NCBI RefSeq assembly: GCF_004358345.1
Contig: NZ_CP037952.1
Location: 372,001-436,000 of the forward strand
Direction: 5' to 3'
Source of the DNA: Parashewanella spongiae
GTDB lineage: Bacteria; Pseudomonadota; Gammaproteobacteria; Enterobacterales; Shewanellaceae
DNA length: 64,000 nucleotides
Position numbers and translations under genes: made by a program. Shown in pieces: positions 12,601-20,205 of this stretch (its first letter is position 1; the number at the start of each line of letters is the position of its first letter). The notes below the pieces were generated by a model. The model was not told where the DNA came from. It did not search any database and saw only the letters and a list, made by a program, of their open reading frames with translations.

Positions 12601-14459
12601 GTGATACGGATAGTGCGACTGTTGTTATACAAGTGATGCCTGTAGTAGATCCGATTGTTATTACTCCGACGAATACTTTAGTGTCAGAAGAAGCATTAGC
12701 TGGACTTGGTGTGATTGACGGAATTGAAGACAGCAATGATAGCGTTTCTGACACTGGCTCTATAACAATTCAGAACAACGATGAGTTACCGCTTGTGGTT
12801 TCACTCGTTGGACCATTAGGGATTACATCGAATCAACAAGCCGTTCAATGGAATTGGGAGCAAGCAACAGGCGTTTTGACTGGATATATTGGGAGCATCG
12901 GGGATAATTCGTATCAATCAATATTAACAATTCAACTGTTTGAGCCAAGCACTTCTGATTCGGATGAATGGACTTACGACGTTACACTCATAGGAACGAT
13001 TGATCATCCTGATGTCGAGTCTGAAGATATTAAGGATATTCTATTTGGCATTAACGTTAGTGATGATCAAGGAAACAATCTTGCGAACGAAAACTTTACT
13101 GTGAATGTTGAAGATGATGCGGTTTATGCAGAAACTGTAATCAATGAATTCAATTTAGTGGTTGATAGTTTTACAGCAAGCGGTGTCGAAGCCAATTGGC
13201 TGCCACAAAATGATCATCATCATACTGTGATTTACTTCGATGGTAGCGATTTGCCCAATGAAGGAGGGACAGATAACGACTCTGGTAATGATCAAATCCG
13301 TTGGGGAACACCTCATACTTCTTCAGATAACGGCTACCAATCTGGTTATGGCTTTATTGATAACGACATTGGCTTAGGTGGTGAAATAGCAGTGAATCAA
13401 GAGATAGTGCTGGGCACTTTTACCCATTACAACTATCCGCAAAATACAGGTACAAGTATTACTTCTGCAACCATGAATATTACTTTTACCTTGACAGATG
13501 CTTCAGGTAATCAAACCCCTGTAAGCATGGACATTGATTTTGATCATAATGAAACTCCAAATACTGGTGGAGTTGGTGATGACATCATTACTATAGGTCA
13601 AACGACTGTTACCTTTAATTACGAAGGTCAATTTTATACCATTCAAGTGCAAGGGTTTAGGGAAGTTGGAGGTGACGGTGAATCCGTTACAACAATTTAT
13701 ACCCCAGAAAATGATTCAACCAGTTATGAGTTAGTTGTTTTCATTGTTCCAGGCGTTGGATTTGTGCCGCCAATGACGACAGGCACAGTGATTGACTCTA
13801 ATGTCACAGGTGCCGACCAAGGTTTTGAACTGATCTCCGTATCCAATGAAACAGGCAATGTTGCCATTGTGAATGGCTCGGCACAAATCGTCGGTCTTTA
13901 CGGTACTTTATTAATCGACTCTAACGGCGGATATACTTATACCTTAAATACCCATGCAACAGATGATTTAGAGGGGCAAACGGATGTATTCAGCTACATG
14001 ATTGAAGATGCTGACGGTGATAGCACTACGGCAGATTTAATCATTGATCTTAATCTAGTTAATAACGATCAGCTAAATACACTCACAACAATTGAAGATG
14101 CAGAAGATATAAGCACCGAACAAGCTAGTGTATTATCAGTGAATGAATTGTTACAGGTTGATTATCAAGCTATGCCAGAATATTATTCAAACAATAATTA
14201 TTCTAATACGTCTGCTGAATCTGTTAATGAAATAGAGAGTGAGCAACAGCTTGTCTTAACAAATGTCAACAATTTGACGCAATATGTTGGTAGTGACACT
14301 GCAGATGCTGGTATCATTAACCATTTGTTTGATATTAATAGTCAAAGTGGTGCGATTGTTGAAACTGAGCAAGGTGGTTTAAACCTTCAAACACCAACAC
14401 AAACGCTGAATGAGATATATAATCATGACGCGTTTAAAAGTGGTGAGTTGATGCCATAG
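3609..14459 (+). CDS. bpfA: Giant LapA/BpfA-type surface adhesin with N-terminal retention module
   Basis: About 3,616 residues. The ATG at 3609 is preferred to an in-frame ATG at 3588 because TAGGGG lies 5 nt before it. The first 100 or so residues match the LapA/BpfA retention module, which holds the protein in the outer-membrane exporter. They end in TAAG at residues 101-104, the dialanine motif cut by LapG-type proteases. Then follow two VCBS/cadherin-like domains, 8 units of 98 residues (about 390-1173), 13 units of 108 residues (about 1174-2577), a beta-propeller-like module shared with the upstream adhesin (about 2578-2800), further VCBS and T1SS-143-like domains, and a region with GTFTHYNYP resembling choice-of-anchor K domains (about 3178-3395). 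No RTX nonapeptides are visible at the C-terminus, unlike typical BpfA. The secretion, protease and receptor genes lie immediately downstream. Confidence 0.93.
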   Translation: MDRYTALQEGTFTTVSGQVFVKIGDIEYQAGENEYLPQGASIRVANGARFQIQFKDGQVYSNSNLEDNNTHLIELNALTDIQTLQDIIAAGGDPTIDLPETAAGGAPANEGGSGFTTLERDGAETIATTQFETNGALATALGATSEQVESILDLAPVISGVDFTGESTEAGVDINNAPVAGTLSVSGQMTAVDDIDENLTWSVVGGSNPHGDFSIDASTGAWVFIINNDAEIVQSLQTGESEQLIYTVQVTDSNGGIDTQVVTITVVGTNDAPTITSEIFNASVTESGVDESNTPVDGVLNIGGQLIASDVDNLGSDLSWSLQSQSQPEGTFTVDATTGEWNFALNNQDPRVQALQDGESFDVTYTVRVSDGLGGFDEQVVTITINGTNDAAIVSSANVEVDETNAPIELSGTLTATDVDNPDDTFISQSVVGQYGTFTLDANGNWSFTANSAFDELNVGDNVTETFPVQSIDGTPSQVTITINGTNDAAIVSSANVEVDETNAPIELSGTLTATDVDNPDDTFISQSVVGQYGTFTLDANGNWSFTANSAFDELNVGDNVTETFPVQSIDGTPSQVTITINGTNDAAIVSSANVEVDETNAPIELSGTLTATDVDNPDDTFISQSVVGQYGTFTLDANGNWSFTANSAFDELNVGDNVTETFPVQSIDGTPSQVTITINGTNDAAIVSSANVEVDETNAPIELSGTLTATDVDNPDDTFISQSVVGQYGTFTLDANGNWSFTANSAFDELNVGDNVTETFPVQSIDGTPSQVTITINGTNDAAIVSSANVEVDETNAPIELSGTLTATDVDNPDDTFISQSVVGQYGTFTLDANGNWSFTANSAFDELNVGDNVTETFPVQSIDGTPSQVTITINGTNDAAIVSSANVEVDETNAPIELSGTLTATDVDNPDDTFISQSVVGQYGTFTLDANGNWSFTANSAFDELNVGDNVTETFPVQSIDGTPSQVTITINGTNDAAIVSSANVEVDETNAPIELSGTLTATDVDNPDDTFISQSVVGQYGTFTLDANGNWSFTANSAFDELNVGDNVTETFPVQSIDGTPSQVTITINGTNDAAIVSSANVEVDETNAPIELSGTLTATDVDNPDDTFISQSVVGQYGTFTLDANGNWSFTANSAFDELNVGDNVTETFPVQSIDGTPSQVTITINGTDDIPTLVADTGSVTEDTDVTQSGMLEDSGTLTPGVGGDAGEDKFLPGNFTGLYGTLTLDADGNWVYSADNSQSVIQLLGVGDHLTDVFTVFNADGVTSTTVTITINGTDDVPTLVADAGSVTEDTDVTQSGMLEDSGTLTPGVGGDAGEDKFLPGNFTGLYGTLTLDADGNWVYSADNSQSVIQLLGVGDHLTDVFTVFNADGVTSTTVTITINGTDDAPTLVADTGSVTEDTDVTQSGMLEDSGTLTPGTGGDAGEDKFLPGNFTGLYGTLTLDADGNWVYNADNSQSVIQLLGVGDHLTDVFTVFNADGVTSTTVTITINGTDDVPTLVADAGSVTEDTDVTQSGMLEDSGTLTPGVGGDAGEDKFLPGNFTGLYGTLTLDADGNWVYSADNSQSVIQLLGVGDHLTDVFTVFNADGVTSTTVTITINGTDDVPTLVADTGSVTEDTDVTQSGMLEDSGTLIPGTGGDAGEDKFLPGNFTGLYGTLTLDADGNWVYSADNSQSVIQLLGVGDHLTDVFTVFNADGVTSTTVTITINGTDDAPTLVADTGSVTEDVDVTQSGMLEDSGTLTPGVGGDAGEDKFLPGNFTGLYGTLTLDADGNWVYSADNSQSVIQLLGVGDHLTDVFTVFNADGVTSTTVTITINGTDDVPTLVADAGSVTEDTDVTQSGMLEDSGTLTPGVGGDAGEDKFLPGNFTGLYGTLTLDADGNWVYSADNSQSVIQLLGVGDHLTDVFTVFNADGVTSTTVTITINGTDDVPTLVADTGSVTEDTDVTQSGMLKDSGTLTPGVGGDAGEDKFLPGNFTGLYGTLTLDADGNWVYSADNSQSVIQLLGVGDHLTDVFTVFNADGVTSTTVTITINGTDDAPTLVADTGSVTEDTDVTQSGMLEDSGTLTPGTGGDAGEDKFLPGNFTGLYGTLTLDADGNWVYNADNSQSVIQLLGVGDHLTDVFTVFNADGVTSTTVTITINGTDDVPTLVADAGSVTEDTDVTQSGMLEDSGTLTPGVGGDAGEDKFLPGNFTGLYGTLTLDADGNWVYSADNSQSVIQLLGVGDHLTDVFTVFNADGVTSTTVTITINGTDDVPTLVADTGSVTEDTDVTQSGMLKDSGTLTPGVGGDAGEDKFLPGNFTGLYGTLTLDADGNWVYSADNSQSVIQLLGVGDHLTDVFTVFNADGVTSTTVTITINGTDDVPTLVADTGSVTEDVDVTQSGMLEDSGTLTPGVGGDAGEDKFLPGNFTGLYGTLTLDADGNWVYNADNSQSVIQLLGVGDHLTDVFTVFNADGVTSTTVTITINGTDDVPTLVADTGSVTEDTDVTQSGMLEDSGTLIPGTGGDAGEDKFLPGNFTGLYGTLTLDADGNWVYSADNSQSVIQLLGVGDHLTDVFTVFNADGVTSTTVTITINGTNDAPHAEDDCVEMTESDIAYNTAYVVDSRGNLALVNLSTGAHTKIADTGTIFTDVAISESGELFGITFEGLYIIDKLSGEVTTINEPLDARANALTFSDDGRLYAAGGGTIYELDPTDGSVLHTYDNLGVLSDGDLAFHNGNMYWTTYDGALYEVVINETTGNATATEVISDLGLTTGNYGLVSGHDGNLYVFSGNTVLLVDPINGTTEIVYNYDGAGSALGATIPAAVDNEATGNVLNNDTDIDNNHSSLTVTGIEFNGMPFTVGDVISGTYGFLQLQSNGEFVYRLDESRDVTQDLAEGELAYDVFTYTISDGSGGSDTATLTIKITGTDSDYPANAADDNYTMDEDTSQTLDLLANDAAADGGLSITSIAGVVLTGNAQTIAVANGIVSIASDSTMSFIPNANYNGDVTFDYTITDIDGDTDSATVVIQVMPVVDPIVITPTNTLVSEEALAGLGVIDGIEDSNDSVSDTGSITIQNNDELPLVVSLVGPLGITSNQQAVQWNWEQATGVLTGYIGSIGDNSYQSILTIQLFEPSTSDSDEWTYDVTLIGTIDHPDVESEDIKDILFGINVSDDQGNNLANENFTVNVEDDAVYAETVINEFNLVVDSFTASGVEANWLPQNDHHHTVIYFDGSDLPNEGGTDNDSGNDQIRWGTPHTSSDNGYQSGYGFIDNDIGLGGEIAVNQEIVLGTFTHYNYPQNTGTSITSATMNITFTLTDASGNQTPVSMDIDFDHNETPNTGGVGDDIITIGQTTVTFNYEGQFYTIQVQGFREVGGDGESVTTIYTPENDSTSYELVVFIVPGVGFVPPMTTGTVIDSNVTGADQGFELISVSNETGNVAIVNGSAQIVGLYGTLLIDSNGGYTYTLNTHATDDLEGQTDVFSYMIEDADGDSTTADLIIDLNLVNNDQLNTLTTIEDAEDISTEQASVLSVNELLQVDYQAMPEYYSNNNYSNTSAESVNEIESEQQLVLTNVNNLTQYVGSDTADAGIINHLFDINSQSGAIVETEQGGLNLQTPTQTLNEIYNHDAFKSGELMP
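4776..7127 (+). repeat. 8 tandem 294-bp units coding 98-residue VCBS/Ig-like domains
   Basis: The unit begins at the codon for D in GTNDAAIVSS and recurs at 4776, 5070, 5364, 5658, 5952, 6246, 6540 and 6834, exactly 294 bp apart. Protein copies look identical and DNA copies differ only at scattered synonymous sites, which indicates recent amplification or ongoing homogenisation. Confidence 0.97.
7128..11339 (+). repeat. 13 tandem 324-bp units coding 108-residue VCBS domains
   Basis: Units start every 324 bp from 7128 and carry PTLVADTGSVTEDTDV, LPGNFTGLYGTLTLDADG and LGVGDHLTDVFTVFNADG. Variants at the A/V/I-PTLVAD and T/A-GSV positions recur in a three-unit pattern, giving a 972-bp higher-order repeat in units 3-11. 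Expect length variation between strains and assembly difficulty. Confidence 0.97.
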
Positions 14460-14510
14460 TCGTTCCATTGCTATTAGACGTAACCGTTTATTTATTCGGT
14501 TTAAGAATGT

Positions 14511-14552
14511 TGTACCGACTTTAAAGCTTATAAAGACGAATAAGTTGGTACA
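14511..14552 (+). other. Inverted repeat between adhesin and transporter genes
   Basis: Arms TGTACCGACTT (14511-14521) and AAGTTGGTACA (14542-14552) pair with one mismatch across a 20-nt loop. There is no U-tract, so it may act as an mRNA processing or stability hairpin that sets lower expression of the downstream genes rather than as a full terminator. Confidence 0.4.
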
Positions 14553-14611
14553 GCATTAAAAGAATAAAAACGATTGTGGGATGAAAATAATAATAAGGAA
14601 TAACAAAAAAA

Positions 14612-16786
14612 GTGTCAGCGACCGTGTCTGAAAAAACTGAGCAATGGACGATTTCAGCATCTCAAAGAGTATTTGTTGATCCATTACTTGACAGTTTAGT
14701 GCTACTTACAGAACATTTTGGTAATCCATGCTCCAGCGAATCTTTGGCGGCAGGCTTACCACTGCAAAATGCTGCACTCACGCCAGATTTATTTCCACAA
14801 GCGGCATCTCGGGCTGGTTTGTCTGCAAAACTTGCTCGGAAAGGGTTAGACAGTGTCTCGCCAATAATGCTGCCTTGTATCTTGCTGTTAAAAGATAAAA
14901 AATCTTGCATTTTACGTGAGCTCGATACAGAGAATGATACTGCCATTATCCAACTGCCTGAATCTGGTGGTGAGCAAAAATTAACCATTGAGGCGCTCGA
15001 AGCACTTTATGTGGGTTATTTATTTTTGGTTAAACAAAAATATCGTGGAGATAGAGGTTTTGATGTCCATGTACATGAAAATAAAGGTCACTGGCTCTGG
15101 CAAACTTTAAAAGATGCATTCCCTATCTACCGTGATGCGCTTATTGCCTCTGTACTGGTTAATTTATTCGCTTTGGTTTCCCCGCTGTTTATCATGAATG
15201 TCTATGACAAAGTGGTGCCTAATTTAGCATTTGAATCATTATGGGTATTGGCAATTGGAGCCTTTATCGCTTATGTGTTTGATTTGGTCATGCGCCAATT
15301 ACGAAGTTACTTGGTGGATATAGCCAGTAAAAAAATTGATATTATCGTGTCCTCCCAATTGTTTGCTAAAGCGATTGGTTTACCATTGGAAAAGCGTTCG
15401 CCTAGCATTGGGGGTATGGCTAAGCAGTTAGGCGAGTTTGATCATATTAGAGAATTTCTCGCTTCCGTTACCATATTAGCCTTAGTAGACATACCTTTTG
15501 CCGTCTTTTTCTTAACCATTATTTGGCTGGTAGCTGGGGACTTAGCGTTAGTACCGCTTGTAGGTGGCGCATTGATTATTGCGTTCACTTTATATATTCA
15601 ACCTAAATTAAAACTCGCAATTGAAGAAGGGAATAAATTCGCCAGTTTAAAACACGGTCACTTGATTGAAAGCTTATCAGCATTAGAGTCGATTAAAGCA
15701 AGTGGCGCCGAAGGTGTATTGCAAAAAAGCTGGCAACAAATGACTGGGCACAGCGCCACTTGGCAGCTTAAGTCAAAAAAACTTTCGAATTCTGTTTCAA
15801 ATGTCGCGAACTTTGTAGTGCAACTGACAACGGTTTCAGTGGTTATATTAGGTGTATATCGTGTTGCCGATAATGCGATCTCCATGGGGGGGATCATTGC
15901 TGCGGTGATGTTATCGAGCCGAGCTATTTCTCCAATGGCGCAATTGGCAAATCTGATGACGCGCGCCAATTCTACTGTCAGTTCTTTGCGTCAGCTTGAT
16001 GAAATTATGCAACAAGAGGATGAGTTTGAAAATAAAGGTCACCTCGTTAGTAAACAACGTTTACAAGGTAAAATTGATTTAGATCGAGTGGGTTTTAGTT
16101 ACCCAAATTCGGAAAAGCCCGTTTTGCAATCGTTAACACTTTCGATAAAGCCCGGCGAGCGAGTAGCAATTATTGGTCGTAATGGCTCAGGTAAAAGTAC
16201 TTTAGCGAAGTTGCTCTTAGGATTATATCAACCGACTGAAGGAAGCTTACGGTATGATGGCATCGACTCAGATCAAGTACACCCAAGTGATTTACGTCGT
16301 AACTTTGGCTACTTGCCTCAAGATGTCACCTTATTTCATGGTTCAATTCGCGATAACATTTTGTTCGGAATAGGCCAAGTTTCTGAGCACCAGCTTATTC
16401 GTGCCGTTCAGTTATCCGGTGTGAGCCAATTTACCAATTTAGAATCAGAAGGACTAGATAAACAAGTCGGAGAAGGAGGGTTAACCCTCAGTCGAGGACA
16501 ACGTCAAACTGTAGCGTTAGCTAGAGCTAGCCTTAACGACCCGCCATTGCTTTTAATGGATGAACCGACAGCTAGCTTAGATGCAAGGGCAGAAAAGCAG
16601 TTTGTTCAATCTATGGGGCATGTTAGTAAAGACCGCAGTTTGATTTTAATTACTCACAAAATGCATTTGTTGCAATTGGTTGATCGTATTTTAGTTTTGG
16701 ATCATGGACATCTCGTTGCTGATGGACCTAAAGAAAGGATTATTGCGCAGCTTAATAGTGGTCAGCTTTCAGGGAGGAATGTTTAA
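14612..16786 (+). CDS. Type I secretion ABC transporter, LapB/RtxB type
   Basis: Inner-membrane ATPase-permease that powers adhesin export. The start is GTG at 14612 with AAGGAA 11 nt upstream. Residues about 20-140 look like the C39-peptidase-like domain of type I exporters. The usual catalytic context is not evident, as in the non-cleaving LapB class. Several membrane segments follow (about 175-460), then the nucleotide-binding domain with Walker A GRNGSGKST near residue 521, signature LSRGQRQ (a variant of LSGGQ), Walker B LLLMDEPTASLD and the switch histidine in LITHK. Length (724) is typical. Its stop codon overlaps the start of the adaptor gene (TAATG). The Shewanella bpfA locus has the same gene in the same place. 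Confidence 0.94.
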   Translation: MSATVSEKTEQWTISASQRVFVDPLLDSLVLLTEHFGNPCSSESLAAGLPLQNAALTPDLFPQAASRAGLSAKLARKGLDSVSPIMLPCILLLKDKKSCILRELDTENDTAIIQLPESGGEQKLTIEALEALYVGYLFLVKQKYRGDRGFDVHVHENKGHWLWQTLKDAFPIYRDALIASVLVNLFALVSPLFIMNVYDKVVPNLAFESLWVLAIGAFIAYVFDLVMRQLRSYLVDIASKKIDIIVSSQLFAKAIGLPLEKRSPSIGGMAKQLGEFDHIREFLASVTILALVDIPFAVFFLTIIWLVAGDLALVPLVGGALIIAFTLYIQPKLKLAIEEGNKFASLKHGHLIESLSALESIKASGAEGVLQKSWQQMTGHSATWQLKSKKLSNSVSNVANFVVQLTTVSVVILGVYRVADNAISMGGIIAAVMLSSRAISPMAQLANLMTRANSTVSSLRQLDEIMQQEDEFENKGHLVSKQRLQGKIDLDRVGFSYPNSEKPVLQSLTLSIKPGERVAIIGRNGSGKSTLAKLLLGLYQPTEGSLRYDGIDSDQVHPSDLRRNFGYLPQDVTLFHGSIRDNILFGIGQVSEHQLIRAVQLSGVSQFTNLESEGLDKQVGEGGLTLSRGQRQTVALARASLNDPPLLLMDEPTASLDARAEKQFVQSMGHVSKDRSLILITHKMHLLQLVDRILVLDHGHLVADGPKERIIAQLNSGQLSGRNV

Positions 16787-18168
16787 TGAGTAAAAAACTC
16801 AATACCTCTGATCTGGAAATGGTGGATGACGTCTATGGCGCAATGATGACCGATGCGCCAAGAGCACATAGGCTAATTATTTGGTCATTAGCGAGTATGA
16901 TGGTGTGTTTTGCTATTTGGTCATATTTTTCAGAACTTGATCAAGTGACTACAGGTGTGGGTAAAGTGATCCCCTCATCACAAGTGCAACTGATCCAAAG
17001 CTTAGATGGAGGCGTGCTCCAAGAATTATATGTACATGAAGGCATGCTGGTGACGAAAGGTCAGCCTCTGGTCAGAATTGATGATACTCGATTTCGATCC
17101 GATTATGCTCAACAAGAGCAGGAAGTCGTTGGCTTGGAAGCTAATATTATTCGCCTACGAGCTGAACTTAATAGTATTATCGTTGCGGACAGCAGTACAG
17201 GTTGGCGCAAACAGGTCAAAATCAATAAACAACTGCTCACTTTCCCCGATGTACTAAAGGCTGCAGAGCCTGAGCTCATTAAACGTCAACAAGAAGAATA
17301 TAATGGCCGACTAGATAACTTAGACAATCAATTAGAAATTCTAGCGAGACAAATTCAGCAACGTAATCAAGAAGTGCGCGAATTGTCCTCCAAAATTAAA
17401 ACGCTGAATACCAGCCACCAGTTGGTGATCCGAGAGTTGGACTTAACTAGACCACTGGCAGAAAAGGGAATTGTGCCTGAAGTCGAATTATTGAAACTTG
17501 AGCGTAGTGTTAACGATATTCAAGGTGAACTTCAAGGACTCAAGTTATTAAGACCAAAAATCAAAGCCAGTTTCGATGAAGCTATTTTAAAGCGTCGAGA
17601 AGCCGTATTTGTTTATGCAGCAGACAATCGTTCGCAACTGAATGAAATGCAAACGCGACTCTCACGTATGACCGAAGCACAAGTGGGCGCTCAAGATAAA
17701 GTCAGCCGAGCGATTATCATCTCTCCTGTGACAGGGACAATTAAAACCTTACACATTAATACCTTGGGAGGAGTGGTACAGCCAGGGGTTGATATTGTTG
17801 AGATTGTTCCAACAGAAGACAAGCTATTAATAGAAGCTAAAGTCAGCCCTAAAGACATCGCTTTTTTGCATCCAGGTCTTCCTGCAGTGGTTAAAGTTAC
17901 TGCTTATGACTTTACCCGATATGGTGGTTTAGAAGGCACATTGGAACACATCAGTGCAGATACTACTCAAGACGAAGAAGGGAACAGTTTTTATTTGGTT
18001 CGCGTACGTACCGCGGAGTCAAGTTTAATGAAGCAAGATGGCACTCAGATGCCAATTATTCCGGGAATGCTAACATCCGTTGATGTTATCACCGGACAAA
18101 GAAGTATTTTAGAATACATTCTTAATCCAATTTTACGAGCTAGAGATACGGCGCTCAGAGAGCGTTAA
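16786..18168 (+). CDS. HlyD-family periplasmic adaptor, LapC type
   Basis: Membrane-fusion protein linking the ABC transporter to the TolC-type channel. One N-terminal membrane segment is visible around residues 36-55 (WSLASMMVCFAIWSYF). It is followed by a biotinyl-lipoyl-like half (VGKVIPSSQVQLIQSLDGG), a long helical hairpin rich in Gln, Glu, Leu and Arg (about 110-300), the second lipoyl half with SPVTGTIKTLHINTLGG, and a beta-barrel C-terminal region. 460 residues is typical. Its ATG overlaps the transporter stop by one base, so the two are translationally coupled. Confidence 0.94.
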   Translation: MSKKLNTSDLEMVDDVYGAMMTDAPRAHRLIIWSLASMMVCFAIWSYFSELDQVTTGVGKVIPSSQVQLIQSLDGGVLQELYVHEGMLVTKGQPLVRIDDTRFRSDYAQQEQEVVGLEANIIRLRAELNSIIVADSSTGWRKQVKINKQLLTFPDVLKAAEPELIKRQQEEYNGRLDNLDNQLEILARQIQQRNQEVRELSSKIKTLNTSHQLVIRELDLTRPLAEKGIVPEVELLKLERSVNDIQGELQGLKLLRPKIKASFDEAILKRREAVFVYAADNRSQLNEMQTRLSRMTEAQVGAQDKVSRAIIISPVTGTIKTLHINTLGGVVQPGVDIVEIVPTEDKLLIEAKVSPKDIAFLHPGLPAVVKVTAYDFTRYGGLEGTLEHISADTTQDEEGNSFYLVRVRTAESSLMKQDGTQMPIIPGMLTSVDVITGQRSILEYILNPILRARDTALRER

Positions 18169-18193
18169 GATAAAAACATGGGAGATAGATAAA

Positions 18194-19594
18194 ATGGACC
18201 TTACAAGGATTAGGCAAATAAAGCGCAAACGGATTGCACTGGCCTTAGCAGCCTGTTTACTTCCTGGGATCGCAAGTAGTCAGTCACTAGAGCAAACAGT
18301 TGCCCACACCCTCGATACGAATCCTGATATTCGTATCGCATATTCACGTTTTAAAGTACGGGAAGAGCAACATAATCAAGCTTGGTCAGGGTATTTACCT
18401 ACAGTAGATATCACAGCCGGTTATGGTTACGAATACACTGATTCACCAGGTACACGTCGCGATGCTTCTATCGCAGGAAATCGTGATGAAGAACTTGAAC
18501 GTGGTGAGTTTGGTGTCAGTATCCGACAATTGTTATTTGATGGCTTTTACACCAGCAGTGAATCACAGCGTACAAGCTTTGAAGCGAGTGCAGAGCAGTG
18601 GACACTTTTTGCTGCCGCAGAAGATGTTGCATTGGATGTGGCTCGAGTATATCTCAACTTCTTGCACACACAAGAAGTGCTAAAGTTGTCTGAGAAGAAC
18701 TTAAAAAGTCACAAAGATATTTATGATCAAATTAAGCAAAGAACGGACTCAGGTTTAGGTTCTATTGCTGATTTATCACAAATTTCTGGCCGTTTAGCAC
18801 GTGCGAATGCCAATGTTATTGCCGCTAAAAATAACTTTTATGATGCTAAAGCACAGTTTGTCAGAATTGTTGAAATGGAGCCTGAGAATTTAGTGGTACC
18901 AGTACCGGATCTCGACATGCTTCCAAAAGACTTAAGTGCAAGCTTGATGATGGCAAACCAGAATCACCCAATTCTAAAAGCTGCGGCTCATGATATTAAA
19001 GCGGCCAAGTTTGAGCGCGAAGCGTCACAATCGAATTATTATCCAAAATTAACATTGGAAGTAAATGGTAATTTGAACAATGACTTGAACGGTGAGGATG
19101 GCATTACTCTAACTAACTTGAATGGAAGCGGCCATAGCAATGATGTGCAAGCCATGGTGCGCTTACGTTATAACTTATACGCAGGCGGCAAAGATTTAGC
19201 GCGTGAAAAAGAGGCGGCTTATAAAATCAGTGAAGCTAAGCAAACTCGTGAGCGTGCTCATAGACAAGTTGTTGAAGGCGTAAACCTCGCTTGGAATGCT
19301 TATGAATTGCTTGGCCCACAAAAGCAATATATCCGTGAACATGTCGAAGCCTCTAAGCAAACTCAAACGGCTTATTCTCAACAATTCAATTTAGGTCAGC
19401 GTACTTTGCTTGATTTGCTTGATACTGAGAATGAACTGTTTGAGTCACGTAAAAATTACTTGAGTGCAGAATTTGATGAGATCATCGCGAAATATCGCGT
19501 GTTGAATTCAAACGGGCGCTTGCTTGATTCACTTCGTGTAACTTCTCCTGAGCAGTGGCAAGGTGAAAACGATTATTCAGAAGGAGCAGAATAA
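18194..19594 (+). CDS. aggA: TolC-family outer-membrane channel, AggA/LapE type
   Basis: Outer-membrane channel of the type I exporter. LapA-type adhesins stay threaded in this class of protein until proteolysis. A basic N-terminus plus hydrophobic segment (IALALAACLLPGIASSQ) forms a signal peptide. The rest shows the two-fold helical and beta pattern of TolC, including GYEYTDSP, VRLRYNLYAGG and LGQRTLLDLLDTENELF. 466 residues. GGAGA lies about 10 nt before the ATG. It starts 25 bp after the adaptor gene and is followed without a gap by the OmpA-like gene. The position equals aggA in the Shewanella bpfA locus. Confidence 0.93.
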   Translation: MDLTRIRQIKRKRIALALAACLLPGIASSQSLEQTVAHTLDTNPDIRIAYSRFKVREEQHNQAWSGYLPTVDITAGYGYEYTDSPGTRRDASIAGNRDEELERGEFGVSIRQLLFDGFYTSSESQRTSFEASAEQWTLFAAAEDVALDVARVYLNFLHTQEVLKLSEKNLKSHKDIYDQIKQRTDSGLGSIADLSQISGRLARANANVIAAKNNFYDAKAQFVRIVEMEPENLVVPVPDLDMLPKDLSASLMMANQNHPILKAAAHDIKAAKFEREASQSNYYPKLTLEVNGNLNNDLNGEDGITLTNLNGSGHSNDVQAMVRLRYNLYAGGKDLAREKEAAYKISEAKQTRERAHRQVVEGVNLAWNAYELLGPQKQYIREHVEASKQTQTAYSQQFNLGQRTLLDLLDTENELFESRKNYLSAEFDEIIAKYRVLNSNGRLLDSLRVTSPEQWQGENDYSEGAE

Positions 19595-20191
19595 ATGAGA
19601 ACCTTAATATTACTATTGAGCATCACCCTCGTAGGGGCTTGCTCTATGAGCGATACCGTTCCGATGAACGGTTCAACCATACAAAAAAACGACCTTAATG
19701 ATCAAGATAAAGATGGTGTAATTGTTGCTCGTGATCGCTGTATGGATACAATTATAGGAGCTGAAATTGACAACTATGGCTGCGGTACCGTTAAAAGTAT
19801 TAACGAACGCAAAGAGTTGAAAGTACAATTTGCCAACGACTCAGCTTACCTTGCACCAAAATACTTTGGTCAATTGGAAGAGCTAGCGGCTTTTATGAAT
19901 AAGTACCCAACAACCAAAGTCACCATTGAAGGGCATTGCAGTAAGTCTGGTACTTATGAGCATAACTTAGCTTTATCTCAAAACCGTGCAGAAGCGGTAA
20001 CAGCTGTTTTATCACAGAAGTTTAGCATTGATCCTTCACGTCTAACCGCAATCGGTTATAGTTATGATAAACCATTGGATAATAGTGAAAGTGCTTATGC
20101 CAATGCTCGTAACCGTCGTGTTGTTGCTGAGTTGATGGGTGAAGACAGTTCAGCCGCTTATAAATGGACAATTTATACGGTGGATCAATAA
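19595..20191 (+). CDS. OmpA-family peptidoglycan-binding lipoprotein
   Basis: 198 residues with a lipoprotein signal (LLLSITLVGAC; lipidated Cys near residue 16). A short Asp-rich loop of thrombospondin-3 type follows (DQDKDGVIVARDRC), then an OmpA C-terminal domain with VTIEGHCSKSGTYEHN, LSQNRAEAV and ARNRRVV, which normally binds peptidoglycan. It probably anchors or stabilises the export apparatus at the outer membrane. The ATG follows the aggA stop directly, with AAGGAG 8 nt upstream. The same gene occurs here in Shewanella bpfA operons. Confidence 0.9.
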   Translation: MRTLILLLSITLVGACSMSDTVPMNGSTIQKNDLNDQDKDGVIVARDRCMDTIIGAEIDNYGCGTVKSINERKELKVQFANDSAYLAPKYFGQLEELAAFMNKYPTTKVTIEGHCSKSGTYEHNLALSQNRAEAVTAVLSQKFSIDPSRLTAIGYSYDKPLDNSESAYANARNRRVVAELMGEDSSAAYKWTIYTVDQ

Positions 20192-20205
20192 GGTAATTAT
20201 GTTGT

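Noticed and set aside
18423-18683. 86-codon plus-strand frame inside aggA
   Set aside because: An out-of-frame shadow of a well-supported TolC-family gene.
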